DNA of 64,000 bases, from the NCBI RefSeq assembly GCF_023242365.1, contig NZ_JALLIX010000022.1, positions 42,020 through 106,019 on the forward strand, read 5' to 3'. The translations under genes and the position numbers were made by a program. Positions 1 through 9,152 of this stretch are shown here, one piece after another; position 1 is the first letter of the stretch, and every line of letters starts with the position of its first letter. The notes below the pieces were generated by a model. The model saw only the letters and a list, made by a program, of their open reading frames with translations. It had not been told where the DNA came from and ran no database searches. The DNA is from Pseudomonas sp. MWU13-2100 (lineage in GTDB: Bacteria > Pseudomonadota > Gammaproteobacteria > Pseudomonadales > Pseudomonadaceae).

Positions 1-650
1 AGGCCGTCGCCGCCCAGGCGAAAAAACTCGGCACACAAGCCCGCAGCATGGTCGCGGACATCACCCAGGAAACCCAGGCCCAGGCGGCGGTGCAGGCGGC
101 GGTCGAGGCCTTTGGCGGCCTGCACGGCCTGGTCAACTGCGCCGGTATCGTGCGTGGCGAGAAGATCCTCGGCAAGAACGGCCCACACCTGCTGGAAAGC
201 TTCAGCCAGGTGATCAACGTCAACCTGATCGGCAGCTTCAACCTGCTGCGCCTGGCCGCCGCCGCCATCGCCGAAACCGAGGCGAATGCCGAGGGCGAGC
301 GCGGGGTGATTATCAATACCGCCTCCGCTGCCGCCTATGACGGCCAGATAGGCCAGGCCGCCTATGCCGCCTCCAAAGGCGCCATCGTCAGTCTGACCCT
401 GCCGGCCGCCCGCGAATTGGCACGCTTCGGCATTCGGGTGATGACCATCGCCCCTGGCATCTTCGAAACTCCGATGATGGCCGGCATGAGTCCCGAAGTC
501 CGCGCCTCGCTCGCGGCCGGCGTGCCGTTTCCGCCACGCCTGGGCAAACCCACCGAGTATGCCGCGCTGGTGCGGCATATCATTGAAAACAGCATGCTCA
601 ATGGCGAGGTGATCCGTCTCGACGGCGCCTTGCGCATGGCCGCGAAATAG
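1..650 (+). CDS. SDR-family 3-hydroxyacyl-CoA dehydrogenase (partial, 5' end outside window)
   Basis: Short-chain dehydrogenase, probably the NAD-dependent 3-hydroxy-2-methylbutyryl-CoA (type II 3-hydroxyacyl-CoA) dehydrogenase of isoleucine breakdown. The frame is open from base 3, so the N-terminal Rossmann glycine motif lies upstream of the window. Visible are the NCAG element (NAG-like) of the cofactor fold, the N-V-N-L-I-G-S helix, the catalytic serine in NTAS and the YAASK catalytic Tyr/Lys pair. The C-terminus (GEVIRLDGALRM) is typical of the HSD17B10-like group. It ends 11 bases before a thiolase, so the two are probably one operon. The function is taken from family plus neighbours. 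Confidence 0.85.
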   Translation, partial: AVAAQAKKLGTQARSMVADITQETQAQAAVQAAVEAFGGLHGLVNCAGIVRGEKILGKNGPHLLESFSQVINVNLIGSFNLLRLAAAAIAETEANAEGERGVIINTASAAAYDGQIGQAAYAASKGAIVSLTLPAARELARFGIRVMTIAPGIFETPMMAGMSPEVRASLAAGVPFPPRLGKPTEYAALVRHIIENSMLNGEVIRLDGALRMAAK

Positions 651-661
651 GAGAATCGATC

Positions 662-1852
662 ATGACTGCCAACGATCCGATTGTTATCGTCAGTGCCGTG
701 CGCACCCCCATGGGTGGCTTCCAGGGCGACCTGAAAAGCCTCAGCGCGCCGCAACTGGGCGCCGCCGCGATCCGCGCCGCCGTCGAGCGCGCCGAGCTGG
801 CACCGGACGAAGTCGAGCACGTGCTGTTCGGCTGCGTGCTGTCCGCCGGTCTCGGCCAGGCTCCGGCCCGCCAGGCGGCCCTCGGTGCCGGGCTGGACAA
901 GTCCACCCGCTGCACCACCCTGAACAAGATGTGTGGCTCCGGCATGGAAGCGACCATCCTCGCCCACGACATGCTCGTGGCCGGCAGCGCCGAAGTGGTG
1001 GTGTCCGGCGGCATGGAGAGCATGTCCAATGCGCCGTACCTGCTGGATCGGGCCCGTAGCGGCTACCGCATGGGCCACGGCCAGGTGCTCGATCATATGT
1101 TCCTCGATGGCCTGGAAGATGCCTACGACAAGGGGCGCCTGATGGGCACCTTCGCCGAGGATTGCGCCGAAACCCACGGCTTCAGCCGCGAAACCCAGGA
1201 TGCCTTTGCCGTGGCGTCGCTGACCCGCGCGCAAGAGGCTATCCGCGACGGTCGTTTCCGCGCGGAAATCGTGCCGCTGACGGTCACCGTGGGCAAGGAG
1301 CAGCGGCTGATCAGCGACGACGAACAGCCGCCCAAGGCCAGGCTGGACAAGATTGCCAGCCTGAAACCGGCATTCCGCCCAGGTGGCACGGTCACGGCGG
1401 CGAACTCCAGTTCGATCTCCGACGGCGCGGCGGCGCTGGTGCTGATGCGTCAGTCCGAAGCGCAGAAGCGCGGCCTCACACCCCTGGTGGTGATTCGCGG
1501 GCATGCGTCGTTCGCCGATACCCCGGGCCTGTTCCCGGTGGCCCCGGTGGGCGCGATCGAGAAACTGATGAAAAAAACCGGCTGGTCCCTGGACCAGGTC
1601 GATCGCTTCGAAATCAACGAAGCCTTTGCCGTGGTCACCCTGGTGACCATGCAGAAGCTGGCGCTGCACCACGACAAGGTCAACGTCCATGGCGGTGCCT
1701 GTGCCTTGGGCCATCCGATCGGTGCGTCCGGCGCGCGGATTCTGGTCAGCCTGCTTTCGGCCCTGCGCCAGAAAGGCCTGAGGCGCGGTGTCGCGGCCAT
1801 TTGCATTGGCGGCGGTGAAGCCACGGCCATGGCCGTCGAGTGCCTGTACTAG
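662..1852 (+). CDS. acetyl-CoA C-acyltransferase (thiolase)
   Basis: Thiolase of 396 residues, the usual length, that would cleave 2-methylacetoacetyl-CoA (or acetoacetyl-CoA) with CoA. The N-terminal VIVSAVRTPMGGF, the nucleophilic cysteine at about residue 91 in NKMCGSG, the histidine in the GHPIGASGARI motif and the C-terminal CIGGGEA cysteine are all present. The start ATG follows an AGGAG-type ribosome site 10 bases upstream. It sits between the SDR dehydrogenase and an acyl-CoA dehydrogenase in the same direction, which fits the last step of isoleucine degradation. It could also serve general short-chain beta-oxidation. Confidence 0.92.
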   Translation: MTANDPIVIVSAVRTPMGGFQGDLKSLSAPQLGAAAIRAAVERAELAPDEVEHVLFGCVLSAGLGQAPARQAALGAGLDKSTRCTTLNKMCGSGMEATILAHDMLVAGSAEVVVSGGMESMSNAPYLLDRARSGYRMGHGQVLDHMFLDGLEDAYDKGRLMGTFAEDCAETHGFSRETQDAFAVASLTRAQEAIRDGRFRAEIVPLTVTVGKEQRLISDDEQPPKARLDKIASLKPAFRPGGTVTAANSSSISDGAAALVLMRQSEAQKRGLTPLVVIRGHASFADTPGLFPVAPVGAIEKLMKKTGWSLDQVDRFEINEAFAVVTLVTMQKLALHHDKVNVHGGACALGHPIGASGARILVSLLSALRQKGLRRGVAAICIGGGEATAMAVECLY

Positions 1853-1860
1853 GAGTTGTC

Positions 1861-2988
1861 ATGTTACCCACCGATGAGCAACAACAAATCGCCGAAGCGG
1901 CCCGGGATTTTTCCCAGGAACGCCTGAAACCCTTCGCCGCCGAATGGGACCGCGAGCACCGCTTTCCGAAAGAGGCCATCGGCGAAATGGCCGGGCTGGG
2001 CTTTTTCGGCATGCTGGTCCCGGAACAGTGGGGCGGCTGCGACACCGGCTACCTGGCCTACGCCATGGCCCTGGAAGAAATCGCCGCCGGCGACGGTGCC
2101 TGCTCGACCATCATGAGTGTGCACAACTCGGTCGGCTGCGTGCCGATCCTCAAGCTCGGCAGCGAGGAGCAGAAAGCCCGTTTCCTCCCGGCACTGGCCA
2201 GCGGCGCCATGCTCGGTGCCTTTGCCCTGACCGAGCCCCAGGCCGGCTCCGATGCCAGTGGCCTGAAAACCCGTGCCAAGCTGGTGGGCGACCATTACGT
2301 GCTTAATGGCTGCAAGCAGTTCATCACCTCCGGGCAGAACGCCGGGGTGGTGATCGTCTTCGCGGTGACCGATCCAGACGCGGGTAAACGCGGGATCAGC
2401 GCCTTTATTGTGCCCACTGATTCACCGGGCTATATCGTCGCCCGGGTCGAGGACAAGCTTGGCCAGCATGCCTCCGACACCTGCCAGATCCTCTTCGAGG
2501 ATGTGCAGGTGCCGGTGGCCAACCGCCTGGGCGAGGAGGGCGAGGGCTACCGCATTGCCTTGGCCAACCTGGAAGGCGGCCGTGTCGGCATCGCCGCGCA
2601 ATCGGTGGGCATGGCCCGGGCCGCCTTCGAGGCCGCCCGCGACTATGCCCGCGAGCGGGAAAGTTTCGGCAAGGCGCTGATCGAGCATCAGGCCGTGGCC
2701 TTCCGCCTGGCGGACATGGCCACCCAGATTGCCGTAGCCCGGCAGATGGTGCACTACGCGGCGGCCCTGCGTGACAGCGGCAAGCCGGCGCTGGTGGAGG
2801 CCTCCATGGCCAAGCTGTTTGCTTCGGAAATGGCCGAGAAAGTCTGCTCGCAAGCCTTGCAAACCCTGGGCGGCTATGGCTATTTGAGCGACTTCCCGTT
2901 GGAGCGGATCTATCGCGACGTGCGGGTCTGCCAGATTTACGAAGGCACCAGCGACATTCAGCGCATGGTCATTTCGCGCAACCTGTGA
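1861..2988 (+). CDS. acyl-CoA dehydrogenase (short/branched chain)
   Basis: FAD-dependent acyl-CoA dehydrogenase of 375 residues, passing electrons to ETF. It has the N-terminal helical domain, the middle-domain FALTEPQAGSDA signature that contacts FAD, and the C-terminal QTLGGYGYLSDFPLERIYRD segment followed by YEGTSDIQR, whose glutamate is the usual catalytic base of short-chain enzymes. I chose the ATG at 1861 because it has AGGAG immediately upstream. A start further upstream would overlap the thiolase. The operon suggests 2-methylbutyryl-CoA and/or isobutyryl-CoA as substrate. It is a paralogue of the enzyme at 3957-5108: both share the GDGA..(I/L)MS(V/I)HNSVGC stretch. Confidence 0.9.
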   Translation: MLPTDEQQQIAEAARDFSQERLKPFAAEWDREHRFPKEAIGEMAGLGFFGMLVPEQWGGCDTGYLAYAMALEEIAAGDGACSTIMSVHNSVGCVPILKLGSEEQKARFLPALASGAMLGAFALTEPQAGSDASGLKTRAKLVGDHYVLNGCKQFITSGQNAGVVIVFAVTDPDAGKRGISAFIVPTDSPGYIVARVEDKLGQHASDTCQILFEDVQVPVANRLGEEGEGYRIALANLEGGRVGIAAQSVGMARAAFEAARDYARERESFGKALIEHQAVAFRLADMATQIAVARQMVHYAAALRDSGKPALVEASMAKLFASEMAEKVCSQALQTLGGYGYLSDFPLERIYRDVRVCQIYEGTSDIQRMVISRNL

Positions 2989-3003
2989 TCAAGGAATCTA
3001 TCG

Positions 3004-3777
3004 ATGAGTTATGAAACCATTCTGCTGGAAATCAAGGACCGTGTCGGCCTGATTACCCTGAACCGCCCGCAGGCGCTCAACGCCCTGAACGCCCAGATCA
3101 TCAGCGAGTTGAACCAGGCGCTGGATGCACTGGAAGCTGATCCGAACATTGGCTGCATCGTGCTGACGGGCTCGAAAAAGGCCTTTGCGGCCGGGGCCGA
3201 TATCAAGGAAATGGCCGAGCTGACCTACCCGCGTATCTATATGGACGACCTGTTCAGCGATAGCGACCGGGTGGCCAACCGACGCAAGCCGATTATCGCC
3301 GCGGTGTCCGGTTTTGCCTTGGGTGGCGGTTGTGAGCTGGCCCTGATGTGCGACTTTATCCTGGCCGGCGACAACGCCAAGTTCGGTCAGCCGGAAATCA
3401 ACCTCGGGGTGCTGCCGGGCATGGGCGGCACCCAGCGCCTGACCCGCGCGGTGGGCAAGGCCAAGGCCATGGAAATGTGCCTGACCGGGCGTTTTATCGA
3501 TGCGCTGGAAGCCGAACGTTGCGGTATCGTGGCGCGGATTGTGCCGACCGACGAGTTGCTGGAGGAAGCGCTGAAGGTGGCGGCGTTGATTGCCAGCAAG
3601 TCGGTGCCGATCAGCATGATGGTCAAGGAAAGCGTCAACCGCGCCTTCGAGGTCAGCCTGTCGGAAGGTGTGCGTTTCGAGCGCCGGGTGTTCCATGCGG
3701 CGTTTGCGACCCAGGATCAGAAGGAAGGCATGGCGGCGTTTATCGCCAAGCGCGAGGCGCGGTTCAAGGACAGTTGA
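3004..3777 (+). CDS. enoyl-CoA hydratase
   Basis: Crotonase-fold hydratase, 257 residues. It shows the LNRPQALNALN start, the oxyanion-hole loop AFAAGADIKEM, the GGGCELALMCD motif with the catalytic glutamate and PEINLGVLPGMGG with the second catalytic glutamate. It would hydrate tiglyl-CoA or methacrylyl-CoA. It starts 15 bases after the acyl-CoA dehydrogenase and closes the plus-strand operon, completing dehydrogenase, hydratase, hydroxyacyl dehydrogenase and thiolase as one spiral. Substrate choice is inferred from neighbours. Confidence 0.92.
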   Translation: MSYETILLEIKDRVGLITLNRPQALNALNAQIISELNQALDALEADPNIGCIVLTGSKKAFAAGADIKEMAELTYPRIYMDDLFSDSDRVANRRKPIIAAVSGFALGGGCELALMCDFILAGDNAKFGQPEINLGVLPGMGGTQRLTRAVGKAKAMEMCLTGRFIDALEAERCGIVARIVPTDELLEEALKVAALIASKSVPISMMVKESVNRAFEVSLSEGVRFERRVFHAAFATQDQKEGMAAFIAKREARFKDS

Positions 3778-3808
3778 GCCGCAGGAGGATTGGGTAGGGT
3801 GGATTAGT

Positions 3809-3941
3809 GTGGCGAGCGGGCTTGCCCGCGCTCGGCTGCGCAGCAGTCGTAAAACCGCTCATCTCGGTCTGTCTGATAGACCGGGTTCGATGGTTTTAGG
3901 GGCGCTTCGCACCCCAGCGCGGGCAAGCCCGCTCGCCACAA
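3809..3941. repeat. REP inverted pair (GTGGCGAGCGGGCTTGCCCG class)
   Basis: Two inverted copies of the element beginning GTGGCGAGCGGGCTTGCC face each other with about 85 bases between them. The pair lies between convergent genes, the common location of Pseudomonas REP doublets, and may act as a transcription end or RNA-stabilising hairpin. The same class recurs at 28673-28852. Confidence 0.85.
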
Positions 3942-3956
3942 GGCCGTGCTCTGCGG

Positions 3957-5108
3957 TTACACCAGGTAGTGCTTCAGTTCCCGCGCGATCAGCATCCGCT
4001 GAATCTCGCTCGATCCTTCATAGATCTGCGTGATCCGCGCATCGCGGTAATACCGCTCCACCGGATAATCTTCCAGATACCCATAGCCACCATGAATCTG
4101 CATGGCCGAGGAGCAGACCTTCTCGGCCATTTCCGAGGCGAACAGCTTGGCTTGTGAGGCTTCCGACAGGCATGGCTGCCCGGCACTGCGCAGGCGCGCC
4201 GCATGCAGGATCAGCAGGCGTGTGGCATTGATCCGGGTGTGCATGTCGGCCAGCAGGTTGGCGATGCTCTGGTGCTCGATAATCGGCTTGTCGAACTGCA
4301 CCCGTTCCCGCGCATAGGCCAGCGCCGCCTCGAACGCGGCCCGGGCGATGCCCAGCGCCTGGGCGGCGATGCCGATGCGACCACCTTCCAGGTTCGACAG
4401 GGCAATCGCCAGGCCCTTGCCGCGCTCGCCCAACAGGTTGGCCTCGGGCACGCGGCACTGGTTGAGGGTCACCGCGCAGGTGTCGGAGGCGCGAATACCC
4501 ATCTTGTGTTCGGTACGGTCGACGATAAAGCCCGGTGTATCAGTCGGTACCAGAAACGCGGAGAGGCCTTTCTTGCCCAGATTCGGATCGGTGACGGCAA
4601 AGACAATCGCCAGTTCGGCACGCTTGCCGTTGCTGACGAACTGCTTGGCGCCATTGATGACCCATTCGCCGTCCTTCAATTCAGCACGGGTCCGCAGGTT
4701 GTGGGCCTCGGAGCCGGCCTGGGGTTCGGTGAGGCAGAAGCAACCGATGGCCTGGCCGGTGGCGAGGCGCTCCAGCCAGATCTCCTTCTGGGCCTGGCTG
4801 CCGTAGTTGAGGACCGGCCCGCAGCCGACCGAGTTGTGAATGCTCATCAGCGCGCCGGTGGCGCCGTCGCCGGCGGAAATCTCTTCCACGGCCAGGGCAT
4901 AGGCCACGTAGTCGACATAGGTCCCGCCCCATTCCTCGGGCACGACCATGCCCAGCAGGCCCAACTCGCCCATCTTGGCGACCAGGCCGTCATCGATCCA
5001 GCCGGCTTTTTCCCAGGCCTGGGCGTGAGGCGCGATCTCGCCACGGGCGAAGTCCCGGGCCATGTCGCGGATCATTACTTGTTCTTCGCTCAGTTCGATA
5101 TCGTGCAT
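3957..5108 (-). CDS. acyl-CoA dehydrogenase (isobutyryl-CoA-like)
   Basis: FAD-dependent acyl-CoA dehydrogenase of 383 residues. The CFCLTEPQAGSEA flavin signature, QIHGGYGYLEDYPVERYYRD segment and YEGSSEIQR catalytic-base motif are intact. It lies 3 bases downstream of the 3-hydroxyisobutyryl-CoA hydrolase on the same strand, so both are probably co-transcribed. That pairing points to valine breakdown (isobutyryl-CoA to methacrylyl-CoA). The plus-strand paralogue at 1861-2988 then has a similar but distinct branched substrate. Assignment between the two substrates is inference. Confidence 0.9.
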   Translation of the reverse strand: MHDIELSEEQVMIRDMARDFARGEIAPHAQAWEKAGWIDDGLVAKMGELGLLGMVVPEEWGGTYVDYVAYALAVEEISAGDGATGALMSIHNSVGCGPVLNYGSQAQKEIWLERLATGQAIGCFCLTEPQAGSEAHNLRTRAELKDGEWVINGAKQFVSNGKRAELAIVFAVTDPNLGKKGLSAFLVPTDTPGFIVDRTEHKMGIRASDTCAVTLNQCRVPEANLLGERGKGLAIALSNLEGGRIGIAAQALGIARAAFEAALAYARERVQFDKPIIEHQSIANLLADMHTRINATRLLILHAARLRSAGQPCLSEASQAKLFASEMAEKVCSSAMQIHGGYGYLEDYPVERYYRDARITQIYEGSSEIQRMLIARELKHYLV

Positions 5109-5111
5109 GGT

Positions 5112-6218
5112 TCAGTTCCCGCTTGTGTCGAGGCCATGGAAAAAGCTGGCGACATGCTCGGCATCCAGTTCGCGCAGGGTCGGTGGGTTCCAGTGTGGGG
5201 ATTTGTCCTTGTCGATCAGCAGGGCGCGCACGCCCTCCATCAGGTCGCCACGGTCGAACCACTGGCGATCCAGGTGCAGCTCCAGGGCGAAGCAGTCTTC
5301 CAGGGCCAGATGGCGGCCGCGCCGAAGCATTTCCAGGGTCACCGCCATGGCCAGGGGCGAGCGGGTCTCCAGCAGGTCGGCGGTTTCCCGGGCCCATTCA
5401 TGGCTGTCGGCGACGGTCACTTCACGCAACTGCTCGACCATGCTCGGTACATCCGGCAGGGCGAAGAAGTGGTCGATGGCCGGACGCAATGCGTCCAGCG
5501 GCGCATCGGGCAGGGTTTGCACGGCGAGTTTTGCCAGCAGGCCCTGGAGGTCCTTGAGCGGCGTTTCGTGCCATTGCAAGCGGTCGAGGCGTTCGTCCAG
5601 TTGGGCCAGTTTGTCGCTGGTCAGGTACCAATCGGCCAGCCCGCAGTAGAGGGCGTCGGCGGCGCGGATCTGCACGCCGGCAACTCCCAGGTAGATGCCC
5701 AGTTCACCGGGAATCCGTGGGAGGAAATGACTGCCGCCGACATCCGGGAAGTAGCCGATGCCGACTTCCGGCATGGCCAGTCGACTGCGCTCGGTGACCA
5801 CTCGCAGGTCGGCGCCTTGCACCAGCCCCATGCCGCCACCCAGGACAAAGCCGTCCATCAGCGCCAGAACCGGTTTGCGGTAGTGGTGGATCGCCAGGTC
5901 CAGGGCGTATTCCTCGACGAAGAAGTCTTCGTGCAGGCACCCGCCGCTTTGGTAGCTGTCATACAGCGAGCGGATATCGCCGCCGGCACAGAAGGCCCGC
6001 TCACCGGCACCGCGCAAGACCACCGCGTTCACCTCGGGGTCGTGGGCCCAGGCGTCGAGCTGTTGGTGCAGGGCGCGGATCATGTCCAGGGTCAGGGCAT
6101 TGAGGCCGGCGGGGCGGTTGAGGGTCAGGTGGCCGATATGGTTGCGCACGTCGGCCAGGACATCGGCGTCGGCGCTGTCGAACTCTGGGGTGGCGGAGGA
6201 TGAAACCCTAGCAGTCAT
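5112..6218 (-). CDS. 3-hydroxyisobutyryl-CoA hydrolase / enoyl-CoA hydratase family
   Basis: Crotonase-superfamily hydrolase of 368 residues, longer than hydratases (about 260) and matching the HIBCH group. It has the LNRPAGLNALTLDM start, AFCAGGDIRSLYD oxyanion loop, GFVLGGGMGLV motif and the PEVGIGYFPDVGGS segment with the catalytic glutamate, plus the long C-terminal helical region of HIBCH enzymes. It would release free 3-hydroxyisobutyrate during valine degradation. The ATG at 6218 has a GGAG ribosome site. First gene of the minus-strand pair with the dehydrogenase downstream. Confidence 0.9.
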   Translation of the reverse strand: MTARVSSSATPEFDSADADVLADVRNHIGHLTLNRPAGLNALTLDMIRALHQQLDAWAHDPEVNAVVLRGAGERAFCAGGDIRSLYDSYQSGGCLHEDFFVEEYALDLAIHHYRKPVLALMDGFVLGGGMGLVQGADLRVVTERSRLAMPEVGIGYFPDVGGSHFLPRIPGELGIYLGVAGVQIRAADALYCGLADWYLTSDKLAQLDERLDRLQWHETPLKDLQGLLAKLAVQTLPDAPLDALRPAIDHFFALPDVPSMVEQLREVTVADSHEWARETADLLETRSPLAMAVTLEMLRRGRHLALEDCFALELHLDRQWFDRGDLMEGVRALLIDKDKSPHWNPPTLRELDAEHVASFFHGLDTSGN

Positions 6219-6714
6219 TGCTAACTCCCTGCTTTTATTGTCTTTTTTGGTGTGTTCGGCGGGTGAACGATGCCCGATCGTAACAGTGCAAATTTGCCGT
6301 GTACAACTGGAATAATCGCAAGTTGAATCTGCATTTTTGCCTGGGCCGATTGCACTCGCATACGCCGTCCCTAGACCTTAGCCGGGCCTGGGCTTCAAAG
6401 CGAATCACGCCGCCTCCGGGCAACACGTCGCGACAGGATCGGCTGTGAGTGTCCCGCCACGGGCTTCTTCCGGCTGTTTCGGTGTGGTCTTACGACACCC
6501 GCTTGGTGTCTTGAGTTGGCATTCTGGCCTCCTTGCGACGATGTTCCTCCGAGCGTCTGCAAGAGGACGAGCCCCGATCCTTGCGGGTCCGGGCTTATTC
6601 CATAACAACAAGAACGATCGCGCGGCATTGACCGCGACCATTCTCTGCCCCTGTCCAAAAGCGTGTCGGCCTGCGCCGGCACGCGATAACTCCAAATAAT
6701 CCGGGACTCTGAAG
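6219..6714. other. intergenic region between divergent genes
   Basis: About 500 bases between the minus-strand hydrolase and the plus-strand binding protein. I see no convincing gene. It must hold both promoters. An imperfect GC hairpin (AGCCCCGATCC, loop TTGC, GGGTCCGGGCT) lies near 6572-6597 without a clear T tract. Confidence 0.5.
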
Positions 6715-7494
6715 ATGACTCATACATGGCTGACCTTACCTGTGCTGGCATTGGCGCTTTGTTGTGGCGGCGCAAGCGCCAAGGAATGGAAAGAGCTGCG
6801 CTTTGGCACCAATCCGTCTTACCCGCCGTTTGAATCGAGCACCGCCGACGGTGGCGTGCAGGGCTTCGGCATCGACCTGGGCAATGCTATTTGCGCCGAG
6901 CTGAAGCTCAAATGCGTCTGGGTCAGCAATGATTTCGACGGGCTGATCCCGGCACTCAAGGCCGGCAAGTTCGACGCCATCGAGTCGTCGATGACCGTCA
7001 CCGAGCCGCGCAAGAAGCAGATCGACTTCACCGACAGGCTTTACGCCGGCCCGACTGCCATCGTCACCCGCAAGGACTCGGGGCTGCAACCGAGCGCCGA
7101 ATCCCTCAAGGGCAAGACCATCGGCTATATGCAGGGCACGATCCAGGAGGCCTATGCCAAGGCGCGCCTGGCGCCGGGCGGGGTAAAGATCCGTGCCTAC
7201 CAGAATCAGGACCAGGTCTACGCCGACCTGGTCTACGGTCGTCTCGACGGCTCGATCCAGGACAAGCTGCAAGCCGAGATGAGTTTCCTCAAGTCGCCCC
7301 AGGGCGAGGCCTTCCAGAACAGCGTGGCGATCAGCGACCCGATGATCCCGACGGACATCGCCATTGGTGTACGCCAAGGCAACGACGAGCTGAAACGCAT
7401 GCTCAACGCTGCGATCAAGGCGCTGCACGAGAAGGGCATCTACGCCCAACTGCAGAAGAAATACTTCGGCGACCTGGACCTCTACAACAACTGA
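6715..7494 (+). CDS. periplasmic basic amino acid-binding protein of ABC importer
   Basis: Solute-binding protein, 259 residues, with a signal peptide (hydrophobic residues about 5-16, cleavage near GASA-K). The core GTNPSYPPFESSTADGGVQGFGIDLG, the FDGLIPAL and the FDAIESSMTVTEPRKKQIDFTD segments are classic for the lysine/arginine/ornithine/histidine family, where the conserved Arg/Asp bind the ligand alpha groups. It starts a transporter operon followed downstream by a citrulline hydrolase and a succinyltransferase, so arginine and/or citrulline are the likely ligands. Ligand identity is inferred. Confidence 0.92.
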   Translation: MTHTWLTLPVLALALCCGGASAKEWKELRFGTNPSYPPFESSTADGGVQGFGIDLGNAICAELKLKCVWVSNDFDGLIPALKAGKFDAIESSMTVTEPRKKQIDFTDRLYAGPTAIVTRKDSGLQPSAESLKGKTIGYMQGTIQEAYAKARLAPGGVKIRAYQNQDQVYADLVYGRLDGSIQDKLQAEMSFLKSPQGEAFQNSVAISDPMIPTDIAIGVRQGNDELKRMLNAAIKALHEKGIYAQLQKKYFGDLDLYNN

Positions 7495-7546
7495 TCCCAG
7501 CGACCATGACCCCCGTGCGGCGGTGGGTCGTGGCGATGGAACACGG

Positions 7547-8281
7547 GTGATCGATGTGACGACCTTTCTCGAACTCTTCGGCCTGGACGCTTCCGGCCTG
7601 CAGGGCTATGGCCCGCTGCTGTTGCATGGCGTGTGGGTCACCGCCCAGCTCTCGGCGCTGTCGCTGCTGGTGAGCATGATCCTGGGCTTGCTCGGTGCCA
7701 CGGCGAGGTTGTCGCCGCTGCGGCTGCTCAACCTGCCGGCGACCCTCTACACCACGCTGATCCGCGGTATTCCCGACCTGGTGCTGATGCTGCTGATTTT
7801 CTACAGCCTGCAGGGTTGGCTCAGTCATCTGACCGAGGCCATGGGCTGGCCCTACCTGGAAATCGATCCCTTCGTGGCGGGCGTGGTGACCCTGGGCTTT
7901 ATCTATGGCGCGTATTTCAGCGAGACCTTTCGTGGCGCGATCCTGAGCGTGCCCCAGGGCCAGACCGAGGCCGCGACGGCGTATGGGCTAAGCGCCTGGC
8001 AGCGGTTTCGCTGTGTGGTCTTCCCGCAGATGATGCGTTTCGCCTTGCCGAGCCTGGGCAATAACTGGCTGGTTTTGCTCAAGGCCACGGCGCTGGTGTC
8101 GATCATTGGCCTCGCCGACCTGGTCAAGGTCGCTCAGGACGCCGGTAAAAGCACCTTCAACATGATGTATTTCCTGGTGCTGGCGGCGTTGCTCTATCTG
8201 CTGATCACCAGCGCTTCGAACTATGTGCTGCGTCGTCTGGAGCGACGTTTCAACCTTGGTGTGCGGGAGTCGGCGCGATGA
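7547..8281 (+). CDS. ABC importer permease 1 (HisQ/ArtQ type)
   Basis: Inner-membrane permease, 244 residues starting from GTG at 7547. Several hydrophobic helices are evident. The EAA-loop region (about residues 140-165, GQTEAATAYGLSAWQRFRCVVFPQ) is the ATPase contact and the IRGIPDLVLMLLIFYS segment is typical of polar amino acid permeases. An upstream GTG at 7523 in the same frame is possible but adds a hydrophilic leader unlike the family. The stop overlaps the next permease start by 4 bases, indicating translational coupling. Confidence 0.88.
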   Translation: MIDVTTFLELFGLDASGLQGYGPLLLHGVWVTAQLSALSLLVSMILGLLGATARLSPLRLLNLPATLYTTLIRGIPDLVLMLLIFYSLQGWLSHLTEAMGWPYLEIDPFVAGVVTLGFIYGAYFSETFRGAILSVPQGQTEAATAYGLSAWQRFRCVVFPQMMRFALPSLGNNWLVLLKATALVSIIGLADLVKVAQDAGKSTFNMMYFLVLAALLYLLITSASNYVLRRLERRFNLGVRESAR

Positions 8282-8988
8282 TCGAGTTGTTCCGGGAATA
8301 CTGGCAACCTTTCCTGTTCACTGACGGCGAGGGCCTGACGGGCCTGGCCATGACCCTGTGGCTATTGTGCGCCAGCATTGCCATTGGTTTCGTGCTGTCC
8401 TTGCCGTTGGCGTTGCTGCGGGTGTCGCGCAACCCGTTGTTGCGCTGGCCGGTACAGGCCTTCACCTATGTCTTTCGCGGCACGCCGCTCTATATCCAGC
8501 TGCTGATCTGCTACAGCGGCGTCTACGGCATGGCGGTGGTCCGTGAACAGCCCTTGCTGGAAGCTTTTTTCCGCGATGCGATGAACTGCACCTTGCTGGC
8601 GTTCGTGCTTAACACCTGTGCCTACACCGTGGAGATTTTCGCCGGGGCGATTCGCAGCATTCCCTACGGTGAAATCGAGGCGGCCCACGCCTATGGCCTG
8701 AGCGGCTGGCGCCTGGCCGTGCGCTTGATCCTGCCGTCTGCGTTGCGCCGGGCGCTGCCGTACTACGGCAATGAAGTGATCCTGATGTTGCACGCGACGT
8801 CGGTGGCGTTTACCGCGACCATCCCGGACATCCTCAAGGTCGCCCGGGACGCCAACTCCGCGACCTTCATGACTTTCCAGGCCTTCGGGATTGCCGGGTT
8901 GCTCTATCTGGGCCTGTCCTTCGGGCTGGTGGGTGTGTTCCGGCTGGCGGAGCGGCGCTGGCTGGGCTTCCTCGGCCCGGCGCACTGA
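8278..8988 (+). CDS. ABC importer permease 2 (HisM/ArtM type)
   Basis: Second membrane subunit, 236 residues, overlapping the first permease by ATGA. It has the FRGTPLYIQLLICYSGVY segment characteristic of amino acid permeases and an EAA loop (EIEAAHAYGLSGWRLAVRLILPSALR, around residues 138-163). The two permeases form the heterodimeric channel for the binding protein at 6715-7494. About 165 bases with a REP doublet separate it from the ATPase gene. Confidence 0.9.
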   Translation: MIELFREYWQPFLFTDGEGLTGLAMTLWLLCASIAIGFVLSLPLALLRVSRNPLLRWPVQAFTYVFRGTPLYIQLLICYSGVYGMAVVREQPLLEAFFRDAMNCTLLAFVLNTCAYTVEIFAGAIRSIPYGEIEAAHAYGLSGWRLAVRLILPSALRRALPYYGNEVILMLHATSVAFTATIPDILKVARDANSATFMTFQAFGIAGLLYLGLSFGLVGVFRLAERRWLGFLGPAH

Positions 8989-9020
8989 CCCCAATCAATC
9001 GTGTAAACACCACACAACCT

Positions 9021-9103
9021 GGAGGAGCCGGTTTGCTGGCGATGGCATCCTCGAATTCAACGCTGGATTCACTGACCTCATCGCCAGCAAGCCGGCTCCT
9101 ACA
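9021..9103. repeat. REP-like inverted pair (GGAGCCGG..TTGCTGGCGATG class)
   Basis: Inverted copies of an element containing AGCCGGTTTGCTGGCGAT and its complement ATCGCCAGCAAGCCGGCTCCT, with a short AT-richer centre. It sits inside the transporter operon, between permease and ATPase genes, where it could tune transcript stability. Confidence 0.75.
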
Positions 9104-9152
9104 AGGAGCGTGTTTCTCCCATTTTTCCAGGGTCGTGACCCCGGAGTAGTCC

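Noticed and set aside
362..1714. Long open frame on the minus strand opposite the thiolase
   Set aside because: High-GC antisense shadow; thiolase, with all catalytic motifs, is on the plus strand, and the antisense protein has no domain.
4203..6203. Plus-strand frame of over 660 codons opposite the dehydrogenase/hydrolase pair
   Set aside because: Mirror of two well-supported minus-strand enzymes; composition (His/Gln/Gly rich) is typical of antisense frames.
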